From Orobanche coerulescens (lineage: Eukaryota; Streptophyta; Magnoliopsida; Lamiales; Orobanchaceae): a DNA stretch of 64,000 nucleotides. Below the pieces are notes generated by a model. The model saw only the letters and a program-made list of their open reading frames with translations. It was not told the DNA's origin and did no database searches. Shown here one piece after another: positions 22,919 through 34,793 of this stretch (the stretch's first letter is position 1; every line of letters starts with the position of its first letter). Both the position numbers and the translations under genes were made by a program. The stretch is from the NCBI GenBank assembly GCA_033398695.1, contig CM065812.1, forward strand, positions 134,732,858-134,796,857, read 5' to 3'.

Positions 22919-22930
22919 GCTCCGATACCA
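22919..22930 (-). other. Primer-binding site of element A
   Basis: Minus-strand TGGTATCGGAGC, 4 bp from the 5' LTR; identical to the PBS of B and E. Confidence 0.85.
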
Positions 22931-24470
22931 TATTTGTAACACCCCCAAAACCATCCGGGAGTATTACATGCCGTGGGCCCCGCGCCGGAACCCACCAGGC
23001 TAAAAACCATTTACAAAAATGCCCAAAAAGACCGATGACGGTAGTATTTATCAAAACTCACAAAATCATTAGAAAACACCTACTACCGTCAAAACGATCA
23101 AGGCCAAATACTCGGTTAAGGGAATCGGTTTTCGAAATTAAACTCAGTTGGCATAATGCTGAAAGCCACTTGAAAGAACTCACGCAGTGGATAAAAATAC
23201 AGTCCAAGATACATATACATCAATAATGATATACACAACAAAATACACGATTCCCCCACAATATGCCATAGCCAGTATCGTCCGGAATCCTCGCCTCACG
23301 ACCGCTACCATCAAAGTCCTCAATACCTGAAAAACAAGTCCCACAACGGGGTCAGCAATAATGCCCGACAAATAACCTCAAGTACATAAACATAAATATT
23401 CACATGCCATGCATCATGAGAATAATAACCTCAACGATAACCTTACCACTTCCGGTAATCCAACGATTCTCGTCAAAATCCCAATATCAAAACAATACCG
23501 TATAATACCTCAATATCGAATACTTTCTCGTACATAATCCTCTATGTACGATTGCCATAAAACATACCTCTATCCGGACATCCTTTCGAAATGCATACCA
23601 TAGACCAAGAATATCCAAAATAACATCAACAATATCCGAATACTACAATCTTCCCAAGATTGTCCAAGTATCTCAACAATCATCCACTGTGCATTCTAAT
23701 CCTTTTAGAACATCACTGAACATTCGTCAATATGCAGTACAACATAAAATTCTTATGAAATGTAAATGGAATTACTCATCAAAACATTACAACCGAACAA
23801 GTAAACACTTGCCTGGATACCAACATAACAAAACCAACACCGAACTCATAGCCCTCGTCTACGAGCTCTTCAGCCCCGACTGGACGGAATCTACGGCTTT
23901 TCACCGCGGCAAAATGATTATACCTATTGGTTAATCAACCTAGAACAATAATCATATCAATAATCGAACCAACTTGGTAACAATGATCATAACATATTCA
24001 ATCTGGAATTCAACCTCATATCAAGATTCATCTCATCTAAATCAACCACTATCATCACTATGATTTAGAATACCATCTTAAATCGGTTAAACGAATCATC
24101 AAATCATCATAGTCATCATATGGCCTCAAGAACATCAAGAACTCTATGATCCCACAATCATAATCAACATATAATATTATAACATGATTGCCCAACATGT
24201 TCCTCACATGTAATCATCCTTTAAGAACTATCAACTATCAAAGGAATACGAAAATTACCTTGTATGGACGAATCAAGAAGAGGAACAATTGAACTATAAT
24301 CCAAGAACCATGAATAACTTCAAGAATCATCAATATCTACATATCCCGATCTCCAATTCCATGTTTTTAAGCTCATGATCGACTTAGAAGGATTAAGAAC
24401 CCATCTATAAGGGTTGAAGGTGAGAAAAACGAAGTGAAAAGCTGAAGTGAAATGAAATGACGGCCAATCC

Positions 24471-24478
24471 TTATATAA
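24471..24478 (-). promoter_or_regulatory. TATA box, A 5' LTR promoter
   Basis: Minus-strand TTATATAA followed by the presumed leader toward lower coordinates; a CCAAT-like string lies beside it. Confidence 0.65.
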
Positions 24479-24489
24479 ACTCCCCGCTC

Positions 24490-24890
24490 GTTACCTACGT
24501 AACATTCCCAAGTTAACGTACGTAACACCTCTTACGTACGCTATCTTGTCCTGGTTAGCGTACGTAATGCCATCCCAGACCCTACTGCCTCAAAACGTGA
24601 ACTTCCTTACGTACGTAACCCATGCCATATAACGTACGTAATATACCAGTTGACTTGCTACAGTACAATGGTCGTGTTAAGTACGTAACACGTCCTGTAT
24701 AACGTACGTAACACGTATGTTGACTCACCTGTCAACATCCTCCACCAAAAGTTGCCGACACCAGGTCCCACCTGCCGACCATGACTCGATCTTGTCCGAT
24801 GCCTTCGTTACGTACGTAATACCTTAGCCTTAACGTACGTAACCATGCCAATATTACGTACGTAAGCTCACCTTGTTAACGTACGTAACA
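24490..24890 (-). repeat. TTACGTACGTAA cluster, A 5' LTR
   Basis: About 12 copies upstream of the TATA box. The core TACGTA contains ACGT, the core of plant bZIP sites. Several copies differ from the left LTR by single bases, some restoring and some breaking symmetry. Confidence 0.8.
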
Positions 24891-25083
24891 ATTCCATACT
24901 TAGCCAATTTCAGAAATTCCTGTCCAAAGTCACGACATACCAAATACGAGCATACGGCAAAATCAATACATATACTCAATTCAATAACATTATCAAACGT
25001 TCACAACGTCCTCGAGCATAATTAACCATCCACGATATCCAATATATAAATGAAAAATATATCCGAAAAATCGGGGTATTACA

Positions 25084-25088
25084 GCAAA
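25084..25088 (+). repeat. TSD of element A, right (gcaaa)
   Basis: Second copy of the 5-bp duplication. Confidence 0.9.
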
Positions 25089-25250
25089 TAAATTAATTTC
25101 GTCATCACACGGTAACACAGTAGTAGATTATGAGTTGTGATCTTTCAAGACAAAAATAGATTTTATTGATATTAGGCAAAGATTACAAGGAGAGTAAAAG
25201 ATACAGAGTTTATGCTATCAAAATAAAGATGCAGGAAGGATCCTCCATTG

Positions 25251-28200
25251 CTAGTTCCTATAGTGAGCGTGTCTCCAAGTCCTTCTTGGATCATTCTCGG
25301 TTCTCTTCCACCAATTTTGCAGGGCATCCTTGTTTCGACTTAAGTAGATTGCTTGAACTACATATGATTTGTCGAAAGCAAGGATCCAATCTTCAGTGCG
25401 GGTAACCGGATCGCCTTTCCTGTGCTTAGATTTCATCTGGAGCTATAGGGGGAGCTTTCCTTCGTCCAACCTCTTTGTAAATACCTCGGCAGTGCCCTTC
25501 AGTGTTCAATAGTTGTTTAATATGGTGGATTCCCTGATAAGAACTATAAAGTATCTTAACAGTTCATTTTTCCTCCAACCCTTTATCTCATCGGCTGTAG
25601 GCTGTCGGTAGGTCGGGAGATTCATTACTGGTGGATTTTGCACTCCAAGGAACATTGGGACCGTGAAATTCAGGGCGAGCACCCTATATCCTAACAGAAT
25701 GAGAAGGAGCTAACAATCGAGTAATTGCAGCAGTAACGTTGTCTTCTAATGCAGCGTCAAACTCCTTTTCCTGTGCCAGTCTCCATTGCCTTCCAGCTTC
25801 TCTAGCTTCTTCCCCCTTTTTAACCTCATGAAGATAGAGACCTTTATATCAAGGCGTTCCAAGATTTTTATTGCATCATCCTGTTTGGTCTCCATACTTG
25901 ACATCTTATCAACAAGGGATTGAAGCACCAGTGACATATCTTCTATCTTTTTGTCATGTCCACTTAGCTGGGAGCCAGTTTCCTATAGGGCTGATACAGT
26001 TTTGGCTTCAGAGACACGGAGCTTTGCTTGTTCCTCCATGAGAATCTGCTCCTGACGCTGTTGGAGTTGGTGGAGAGCTTGCCTTAGGACAGAGGGCAAA
26101 ATGCGAAGGCTTCTTCCACTTTGAAGACTTCTCTTTTTACGCCCGTCATTTCATCAATGGCATTCTTATGCAACCAGTTGATCTCCTTTTCAACAGTCTG
26201 CAAAGCATTCACAGCGTCCTATAGAAAAATAGTTTAGCGACTGAGAGCATGAAGTTGCTCGTGTCTGGTTGGAGAGCTTGGATTTTCTTCATCAGCTCCA
26301 TTGAGCTATCTGACGACCACATGAGAGCGTGGATGTTGTGGTTCATCCTCAGGTAAGAAACCGTCGTCGGATTCCACTGTTGGAGATGCGGGGGCATCAG
26401 TTGTTGGTGCAGCTTGTGGTTGTTCTGCTGGTTCGGACTTGGCGACAGGGGAAACTGATTCCTCCTGTTCCGGATGGGTTTCTGTAGACAAAGGTATAGA
26501 AGGGACTGATTTCTCCTGTTGTCTCTCAGCGTCCGCCTGCTCCGGCAGAGAGACTGATTCATCGTGCGGGATGGTGCGGACTTGGTCGTCTGGTTGGGCG
26601 ACGACAGGCTCGGGTGCCTGTTGAGAAACTATCGGGGCTTCGGAGATAGGAGGGACTGATTCCTCGCTGTCTTGAGCAGTTTCTTGCTGTTGGGGAGGGG
26701 ACTGCTCTTGTTGAGAGGTCCCTTCACCCTGTTGTTGTTGCATTCTGGAGAACTCATGTTCCCTGGTTTCCTCACGACTCATTCTCAGACCAGCCTGAAA
26801 GGCATCGTTATCGTTGTCTGAGTCATGGTCTATTTTGGAACTAACAGGGATAGTTTCTTCGGATACAGATTTTCCTTTCAAACGAGCATTAGCTTTGTCC
26901 ATGAAATAGCTCCAAATTAGCTCTTTGCAGAAGATATTGTCCCATTAGATTAGGACTTTAATTGGAGAATCTGTTATCTCCAGAACAAACAATTCTTCTT
27001 CTCTCCACTCGCTCCAGTTATAAAAAGTGTCGTAAGGAGCGACCCTGTAGGTTTTCCATTGAACAAAACGTTCGTAAGCCTATTCAATTTGAAATAACAG
27101 CAAGGTTTTGTTAATTATGGTGTCGGGAGAGGGGTTGCGTACTGTGCATGGGTCCACTGTAGGCATGGGTTCCACTATAGGTGTGGGATCCTGTATTGGA
27201 GAGGGATCCCGTACAGGGGTTGGTACCCTTAGGGGAGATGGATCCCTTACGGGTGTGGGTTCCCGTACAGAAGATGTGGCTATTGGCTCCAAAGGGGCAG
27301 CCTACTCGCCAGAGTCTTCAATGTTGGCAGATGGCCAAAGGCTTGGGATCTACTATTTGAACAGTAGCAGTCATCTCTTCCGCAGGGGTTGCGCCCTGAG
27401 GGTTTGATACAGTGGGTTGTGCCGCTGTATTCAATTTGGAAATCCTTGTTAGCTTCCTTTTCGGCTTCTCAGCAGCAAGGGGAGTTTTGCTGTGAGATCT
27501 CTTCCTTTTCCTCAAAGTCTCCTCGCTTCCGGACTTCGAAGTTATGTCCATGGATCAGCAGAAAGGGGCAGAGTTCTGATAAAGGGTTTCGACCAAATCA
27601 GATGATCTTTGTTGAATACGGAGGGCCTGGTTCCTCCAATATATTTTCACTGATTAATCTTCTTTGCTTCCTTTGATTGCGGAACACCTCACTTGGTCAG
27701 AATATTATTGAGAATAAGACCAAAGGATTTCTTCTGAGTAGCAGGTTTAGTGACTTCTTCCTGCAACCGTTTAAGGACAATTTGACACCAATTTACCTTT
27801 TCACCAGACATGATGGCGACCATCATTATGAATCTCAGATTGGTGCACATCTCAAAAGCACCAGTCATGTTCTCTATAACACGGCAACAAAAATCATGTA
27901 AATAAACAAATGGTAAGCAAAAACTTTTCTTCTGGCATGAAGCATGAATAGTCACGTTCGATGCCGATCCAGTGAATAATCCCCAGTATTTGGTGAGGAC
28001 CTCTTGGGACCCAAAGGTCTCAAGTTTCTCCATATACAGGCCATCAGAAGGGAGCCTGTACAAATTCTGCAGCAAATTTTGGTCAACCCGGATCTCGACT
28101 CCGCGAATGGTGGAAGTGATGTCAGAGACGTGTCCTCCTTGTGTAAGAGAGAAGAAACGAACAGACGCGTTGAGATAGAATTACTCAACCATGTGCTCAT

Positions 28201-28430
28201 CGTAGAGCTCAGCAGTGTGGCTACCAAGGCGCTAGAGGCCTTGTTGGCGAATTCTTGAGATGATGATCTCTATAGAGTCAATGTCGTCGATTTCAGCACG
28301 AACACGTTCCACGAAAACAGATCTGGTGAAGATTCGCCCGTCAATAATGGTGTCGGTCTTCTTGAGAGATGGAGATGAAGTCTGTGAAGATGCCACAGTA
28401 ATTCTTGAGAAGAAAGTGAGTGAGATTCCA
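25251..28430 (-). pseudogene. Env-like ORF3 of the Sirevirus-like element
   Basis: Long decayed coding region downstream of pol, in several frames. Its upstream half reads, with stops, through RIFTRSVFVERVRAE, then LLQNLYRLPSDGLYMEKLE, VLTKYWGLFTG and RFIMMVAIMSGEKVNW, which resembles the conserved N-terminal domain of third ORFs of plant Sireviruses. Next comes a basic segment (LRKRKRSHSKTP). A proline-rich repeat follows (27110-27292; PTPVRDPSP units), then a Gln/Glu/Pro-rich acidic region (MDKANARLKGKSVSEE, then HEFSRMQQQ), a short coiled-coil-like piece (25746-25937) and a C-terminal part near 25251-25436. Env-like is a positional label. I see no signal peptide or fusion peptide, and membrane function is unproven. 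The start is approximate. Confidence 0.6.
27110..27292 (-). repeat. Pro-rich hexapeptide-like repeat in ORF3
   Basis: On the minus strand an about 18-bp unit encodes variants of PTPVRDPSP: EPTPVRDPSPLRVPTPVRD and on to IVEPMPTVDP. Low-complexity expansion inside the env-like ORF. Confidence 0.75.
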
Positions 28431-28920
28431 AGAAAATGCAGAAAAATACAGTAAATCTTGTAGGCTGTTTGCTCAAGAACTCTTCAATTTTGCATAAACC
28501 GCAAAGAGTCGAAAGGAGCAATAAACAGTCCTTTTATAGTGGGCATGGGAAGATTAGGGTTTCCAGATAGTGAACAGTCAGATTTAAGCAATGGGAACCG
28601 TCGTCTTTAAATGAACGAACAGGATGAATTAAGCATAACTGGTACATCTTATCCATCCGATTTTGAAATGATAACTGGTCCCACATCTGACATTTCAACT
28701 TCCCTTATTGCCCGAAACGGTGGTTTGAAATTATTAAATAATTTGAAAAATCACGGCGTTTGAGATAAAATAGTCCATATGTCGTGCAAATCATTTAATG
28801 CAAAAGACGTTTGATTAAAAATAGGGCACGTGGACTCAAATATGTTTTTAAGATGAATAAAATATTAGAATAACATTAATTGAATTCCATAGTATGTGCT
28901 GTATCTACGAAAATATAGCG

Positions 28921-29139
28921 TTCCCCCTTAAAAGGTACATACGGGATTCAATTCTTACAACAATTTTTGGATTAATACTGTATTCATGGGTCATACTGTA
29001 TTCCCCCTTAATTATTGCACATGTCAGCTGTAGGATGAGTTGATGTCTTTTTATTCCTACAGTGCTGTCGGATTGTCTGAGTTTACAGATAATTAACGAT
29101 GGACACTGTATTCTTGGGTCTTACAGTATTCCCCCTCAA
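28921..29139 (-). other. Three polypurine-like tracts between pol and ORF3
   Basis: Minus-strand TAAGGGGGAA at 28921-28930 and 29001-29010, and TTGAGGGGGAA at 29129-29139. Multiple PPT-like tracts are, from memory, a Sirevirus trait. They are far from any LTR, so internal plus-strand priming is only a possibility. Confidence 0.6.
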
Positions 29140-29162
29140 TTGTTGAGTAAAAACATTAAAAC

Positions 29163-32100
29163 TTACACGGAGTCAGGCTGTAGCAATCCCAATTCTTGTC
29201 GAAGCATACAGAATCTGGCTGTGCTGAGAGGTTTGATAAAGATGTCGGCTAACTGGATATCTGTATGAACTTTCTCGATCCGAACATCCTTGTTCTCAAC
29301 ATGATCCCTAATGAAGTGATGCTTCATATGAATATGCTTAGTATGCGAGTTCAATACAGGATTGTGCGTTATTGAAATTACACTCGTGCTATCGCACATA
29401 ATCAGTGTTTCCTTGACAGTGATTCCATAATCTGATAGCTATTGTTGCATCCAAAGGATCTGCATATAGCAACTACCAGCAGCATAGTATTCTGATTCAG
29501 CTGTGGAAAGCGAGTTTGCCAATTGTTTCTTGCTAAACCACGACACAAGTCTAGGTCCAAGAAAGTGACAATTACCGCTTGTACTCTTCCTATCTAGCTT
29601 GCAACCTCCGAGATTCAAGTCATTGTATCCAACTAAATCGAATCCGCCTTCTTTAGGATACCATAGTCCTACATCGATTGTTCCTTTGATGTACTTTAGG
29701 ATTTGTTTGGCTGTTGTGAAGTGTGATTCTTTAGGTGCTACTTGATACCGAGCACACACTCCTACAATAATCTGGATATCGGGCCTGCTAGATGTTAGGT
29801 ACAAGAGTGAGCCAATAAGATTCCTGTAGAGTGAATGATCAAACGGCTTTACAGCTTCGTCAGCATTAATTTGCACGGACGTGCTCATAGGGGTTGACGA
29901 TGTTTTGGAGTTGTTCATCCCAAATTTGTTGAGAAGCTCCTTGATGTACTTTTCCTGGTTGATGAAGATTCCTGTAGGCCACTGATTTACTTGCAATCCT
30001 AGGAAATAACTAAGTTCTCCCATCATACTCATTTCAAATTTACTTTGCATGAGATGAGAGAACCTTTGACATAGAGCAAGGTTATTTGAACCAAATATAA
30101 TATCATCTACGTATATTTGAACCATCAAGAGGTCATCACCTTCCTGTATTTTAAATAGGGTCTTGTCCACAGCACCTTTCTCAAATCCATTATTGGTTAG
30201 GTACAGGGACAGGGTCTCATACCACGCTCTAGGTGCTTGCTTAAGTCCATACAGTGCTTTCCATATCCTGTATACAAGGTCTCCACCTTTGTGTTGACAA
30301 ACCCTAGTGGTTGTTCAACATAGACTTATTCGGCAAGGTCTCCATTCAGGAATGCGCTCTTGATGTCCATTTGATATACAATAAAGCTCTAGTGGGCGGC
30401 AAAAGCTAGAAATATCCTAATAGCTTCTAGTCTGGCTACAGGGGCAAATGTTTCATCGCAGTCTATGCCTTCTTCCTGTCTGTAGCCTTATGCGACAAGA
30501 CAGGATTTGTTTATGATAACAAGTCCATTTGCATCCTTCTTGTTTCTAAATGCCCATTTTGTTCCAATTATGGCTTGATGCTCAGGTCTGGGTACTAGAT
30601 ACCATACATCGTTTCTTTCAAAACCATTAAGCTCTTCTTCCATAGATGAAATCCAGTGAGAATTGTCTAGAGATTCTTTGGTAGAAATAGGTTCGGATTG
30701 AGCTAAGAATACAACTATAGTGCACATATGAAGTCTTCTAAGTTCAGCTTGAGACTTCCATACAAGAAATGAAGATATCTCAGATTCGGATTCTTCTTGA
30801 GCGCATAGTACATTTCCTTATGTACTCTGTATTCTCCTACGGGTAGATACACCATCATCAATGTTTCCTATGATCAACTCCTGTGGGTGATCTCTCAACC
30901 ATCTTCTGTCCGGTTCTAATTTGGCGTCCCGTACTGTATCTTGAGTTCTTTGTAGTTTCGGCTTGACATGCGACATCGGCTTCATCTACTTCTGTTCTTA
31001 CAGCTACGGGGTTGATTTCTAAGTCAACGACAGGCTCTATAGGAGTTGTAGGATCATCAATGGTGAGTTGTTGGATGTTCTGAGTAATATCTTCTACTCC
31101 TGTAGGCTCATGGTGAGGTTCTTCAAACACTACATGTACTGATTCCTCAATTGTCAGGTTCCATTTATTAAAGATCCTGTAAGCTTTGCTGACATAGGAA
31201 TATCCTACAAATATCCCTTCATCCGACTTCTCATCGAAGGTTCTAGATCCTTCCCGTTGTTCAAAACATAACACCTGCATTCGAATATGTGAAAGTACGA
31301 AACTAATGGAGTTTTGTTGTTCCATACCTCGTATGGTGTTTTTTTGTGATGTTTGTTGATGATACAACAGTTTTGTGTGTAGCACGCTATATTGGTGGCT
31401 TCACCCCAGAAACGCTGTGGCAACTTGCTTGCGGCAATCATAGTCCTTGTTGCTTCCCTGAGCATCCTGTTCTTTCGCTCGGCAACACCGCTTGTTGAGG
31501 TGTGCGGGTAGCTGAGTATTCGTGCTACATCCTATTTTCCAAACAGTATTGCTCTATAAAGTGGTTAGTAAATTCAATACCTCTGTCGGAACGAATGGAC
31601 ACAATACTCGACCCTTTCTCATTTTGAAGCTTTCTTAGGTGCTCGGACAACTTTGATGTTGTTTCCTTCTTCTTGATTAGGAAGATTGTCTAAACATAGT
31701 TGGAATAATCATCAATAATAACGAGACATTATTTCTTACCTCCCAAACTTACAGGGTCTACAGGACCGTAGAGATCTAAGTGTAGCATTTCTAGAACTTT
31801 ATGAGTAGAAAGGTAGGATTTGCTCTTCAGGGTGATCTTGATTTGCTTGCCTTTCTGACAGGGTCCACAGATGCCGTCTTTTTGGAATGACACATTAGGC
31901 AAACCTATGACCATATCCTATATGGCGAGCTTGTTGATCGTCTTGAAGTTGACGTGAGACATTCTCTTGTGCCATAGCCAGCTTAGATCTGCAGTGCCTT
32001 TGGCAACAAAACAAGGAATTGTGGAGCTCATAGGCATCAAGTCAGCAATATACATATTACCTGATCTGCTACCTGTGAGCACAACTTATTTGGTCAGGAT

Positions 32101-32640
32101 ATTCTTAACTCTACAGTGATCTATATAGAATTTCACCGAGAACCGTTTGTCAAAGAACTGGCTAATACTAAGTAGATTATACTGTAAGCCTTCAACATAA
32201 GCTACATCGGTGACTTTGAATTTTCCTACAAGCAGGGTCCCCTTCCCTCTTGTTCTTCCTTTTGATTTATCACCAAAGCACACTTTTGGACCGCGACCTT
32301 CTATGTAATCAGACATCTTGCTTTTATCTCCTGTCATGTGCCGAGAACACCCGCTGTCAAAGTACCAGATGTCCTTCTCTAAGATGTCCTGTAGGCAGAT
32401 AAATTAAGTAGATTTAGGCCCCCTTTGACTGTTGGGTCCATGGATGTTAGTGCATTTAGGTACCCATATTTGCCTGACAGTAATGGGTTTGCTGTAGGTT
32501 ATTTTAGGTCCGTTCTTGTGGTATCTACGTGGGGCATGCACGTAGTCACTGTAACCTTGGTAACTATTATGCATGTAAAATTCAGGGTTATTATTATTAG
32601 TCCAGTACGAATGCCGTCTTGGAGGTGGAGCCATTTTCTT
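29163..32640 (-). pseudogene. Sirevirus-like copia pol (PR-INT-RT-RNase H), decayed
   Basis: Copia order. Protease has WYFDSGCSRHMTGD near 32330-32370. The GAG-pre-integrase segment reads LWHKRMSHVNFKTINKLAI. The integrase has LHLDLYGPV, SDRG, and LREATRTMIAASKLPQRFWGEA. RT starts near 30727 (WISSMEEELNGFERNDVW, GTKWAFRNK) and has the catalytic YVDDIIFGS near 30100. RNase H reads LSTAESEYYAAGSCYMQILWM, then SITHNPVLNSHTKHI and HTDIQLADIFIKPL to the stop at 29163. In-frame stops are common, and the frame changes near 31490, 31250, 30800 and 30200. The domain order INT before RT separates it from Ty3. Confidence 0.88.
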
Positions 32641-32760
32641 CGGCCTTATAGCTTGCCTTCTGGGTCTTCAGTTGGATTCCCAAAGCTGTTGCTGATGCTG
32701 TGCGGCGACCTGCTTTCGTGATGGATAACGAGGCTCCTGTATCCAATATCTAGGCGTGCT

Positions 32761-34692
32761 TTACTGTTGGAAGTACTGCTGTGTGGGCCTTTGATATTTG
32801 GGTACATCCTTCTTTCTGAACGGCTGCTGGCGCTTTTGATATGCTCGGGGAGCATGCTGTTGGTTACGCCTTACAGGTCTGAATAGCTGAGGATTCCGTT
32901 GTATGTGATATGACTGTGGTGGCGAAATGGCAGCCTTTGCTGTTCGTGGTGCAACAGGTACCTTCACAGGACTCGGGATTTCTTCCGATACAGGAATGGG
33001 TTCCACACCCCTCACAAACACAGCACTAGTTTTCCCTTTATTGGAGAATGAGTTGTATCCTAAGCCACTTCTTTCATGAGCATTTTGTCCGGTGCTTAGA
33101 ATTTATTCCATCCTTTTAGATGATTTCTCGAATGATTTCAAGATGGTCTCAAGTTCTCCTTCTCATTTTTCGAGAGTTTTTATTTTGTCTTGGAGCAGAA
33201 CAAAATCATTTGTCTTGCTTTCACTGTGACACTTAGCCTCATTTAGTTCGTGAGCAATTTGATGATTGCTCTCCATGAGTTTTTCGTGATCGACTTTGCT
33301 GTTTTCACAATCAACAAACTTATTTTCGTAATTTACTTTCAGCAAGTCGTTTTCTTCCCTCAGCTCTAGGTTAGAAATTTGGAGCTATATGTTTTCATTT
33401 TTCAATGTCTCATGGGCCTTTTGAATGTTTTTAAACTCATTCATCATGTTTTCAAAGGTATGAGATGCATTTGCATGAGTAATTGAGGTTGAGCTTACCT
33501 CATCATCGCTATCTTCATCTTCCGGTATGTCTTTGGTCATAAAGCACATATAGGCTTTATCTTCGAATTCATCATCTGATGAGTCACTGTCAGTGACTGC
33601 CTGAAGACATTATTCGGACTTTGTTGGTGTGGGGGAGGCTTCTGATTCGCCAATCAGGGCCTTGAGCTTGTTTTTCCAAGCACGTCTTCTTTCATATTTT
33701 TCCTGTTGCTCGGGTTTCGGCTACCTTTGAACTTTAGGGTGAGGACATTTATTTGCATAATGTCCTAGTTTCCTGCAATTGTAACACAGGTTAGCATCAC
33801 CAGAGAAGGATTCGGTACTTACCTTGTGAACAGGCTTGGGCCTGTAGGGAGTCTTTCCAGATTGCTTGATGAATTTATTGAGTTTATGCATGAGGAGCGC
33901 CATTTCATCTTATGACAGGATATCATCGTCACTCTCGGCATTCTTGTGGGAAGACTTTGATGTGCTGGGCATGATATGCCTTCTGTTATATACAGCGGCT
34001 AGCGCTGTAGTCCTCGCAGGTGATTCTTCAGCTTTCTCTCTCCTGTCAATATTATACTCAAATGCTTTGAGGTCAGAAAAGAGGTCAAAAGTAGATATGT
34101 CATTAAGATTGCATGACACACGCATAGCTGTGGTCTTAATGTCCCATCGGGCAGGGAGAGATCTGAAAAATTTTAAGTTCTTCTCCTTTTGGGTATAAAT
34201 TTTGCCCAACGCTTCACCGAAAATACCAGTGAATCTGAGGTCCAGTTTCTCAAGAGTTTCAGTTGGTTTCATTTCAAAAGATTCGAATTGCTGAGTTAGT
34301 TTTGAAATCTTGTTTTCTTTTCAGAGCTCAGTTACCTCGTAAATCATCTTGAGTTTTTCCCAGATTTCTTTGGCTGTCTTACAGCTCTTTACCTTCGAGA
34401 ACATGCCTTTGTCAAGAGTGACAAATAGCGCGTTCTTAGCAACATTGTCGAGGTTAGCGCGTTTTCGATTATCTATGGTCTATTGTTCGCACTCTTTCTC
34501 GAGCATCTCGTCATGAGCTTGGCCTTCAATCCTTGCGGCTGTATTCACCTTCATGATTTTTATGGGGCCTTCTTGGATGACATAAATCATCTCTTCATGC
34601 ATGGCGGCAGGATGAGCCTCCATCCTAATTCTCCAGTAATCAAACTCGTTAATAGAAAACATTAGTACCTTATTAATCAGTGAGGTATCCAT
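32761..34692 (-). pseudogene. Sirevirus-like gag, one frame with about eight stops
   Basis: Starts ATG 34690-34692 (MDTSLINKVLMFSINEFDYWR), about 90 bp from the PBS. It has an N-terminal gag_pre/UBN2-like region (FDYWRIRMEAHP, KMIYEVTEL, FFRSLPARWDIKT), a CCHC knuckle (CYNCRKLGHYANKC, about 33770-33815), then an acidic linker (DSDSSDDEFEDKAYMCF) and a heptad-rich coiled coil (33160-33460), a Sirevirus feature. It ends with a Pro/Gln/Arg-rich tail. All pieces share one frame, so decay is by substitution: in-frame stops at 34480, about 34321, 33910, 33721, about 33611, about 33386, 33163 and about 33100. Several, such as TGA for CGA, fit C-to-T change. Confidence 0.85.
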
Positions 34693-34779
34693 GTCTAAGA
34701 TTAGGAAAGATAAATTTTTTTTCAAAAATAAGTGATTTTGGGATCTGATAAGGTTAAAAATACGACTGATTCTTTTTCC

Positions 34780-34791
34780 GCTCGGATACCA
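34780..34791 (-). other. Primer-binding site of the Sirevirus-like element
   Basis: Minus-strand TGGTATCCGAGC, one mismatch from the initiator tRNA-Met complement, 2 bp from the LTR. Confidence 0.8.
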
Positions 34792-34793
34792 CT

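Larger units (their letters stand above)
10644..25083 (-). mobile_element. Element A: non-autonomous long-LTR retrotransposon (split by B)
   Basis: Starts TGTAACACCC and ends GTATTACA, with 5-bp TSD gcaaa. With B (11862-21337) and its extra TSD removed, the left LTR is 2145 bp, the right LTR 2149 bp and the interior only 665 bp. The minus orientation follows from the primer-binding site beside the right LTR and the polypurine tract beside the left. No gag or pol trace exists in the interior. LTR ends, PBS, PPT and pre-PPT stem-loop resemble those of the Tekay-like elements here, so it is probably mobilised by such a relative. Confidence 0.9.
22935..25083 (-). repeat. Element A 5' LTR
   Basis: 2149 bp, TGTAACACCC to GTATTACA. 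It is the uninterrupted reference for the split left LTR. Confidence 0.93.

Noticed and set aside
27108..27407. Plus-strand Gly/Ser/Thr-rich ORF opposite the proline-rich repeat
   Set aside because: It is the antisense shadow of the PTPVRDPSP repeat in the minus-strand ORF3.
25251..28430. ORF3 called as a viral envelope glycoprotein
   Set aside because: No signal peptide, fusion peptide or clear transmembrane segment is visible. Only position and family suggest env-like.
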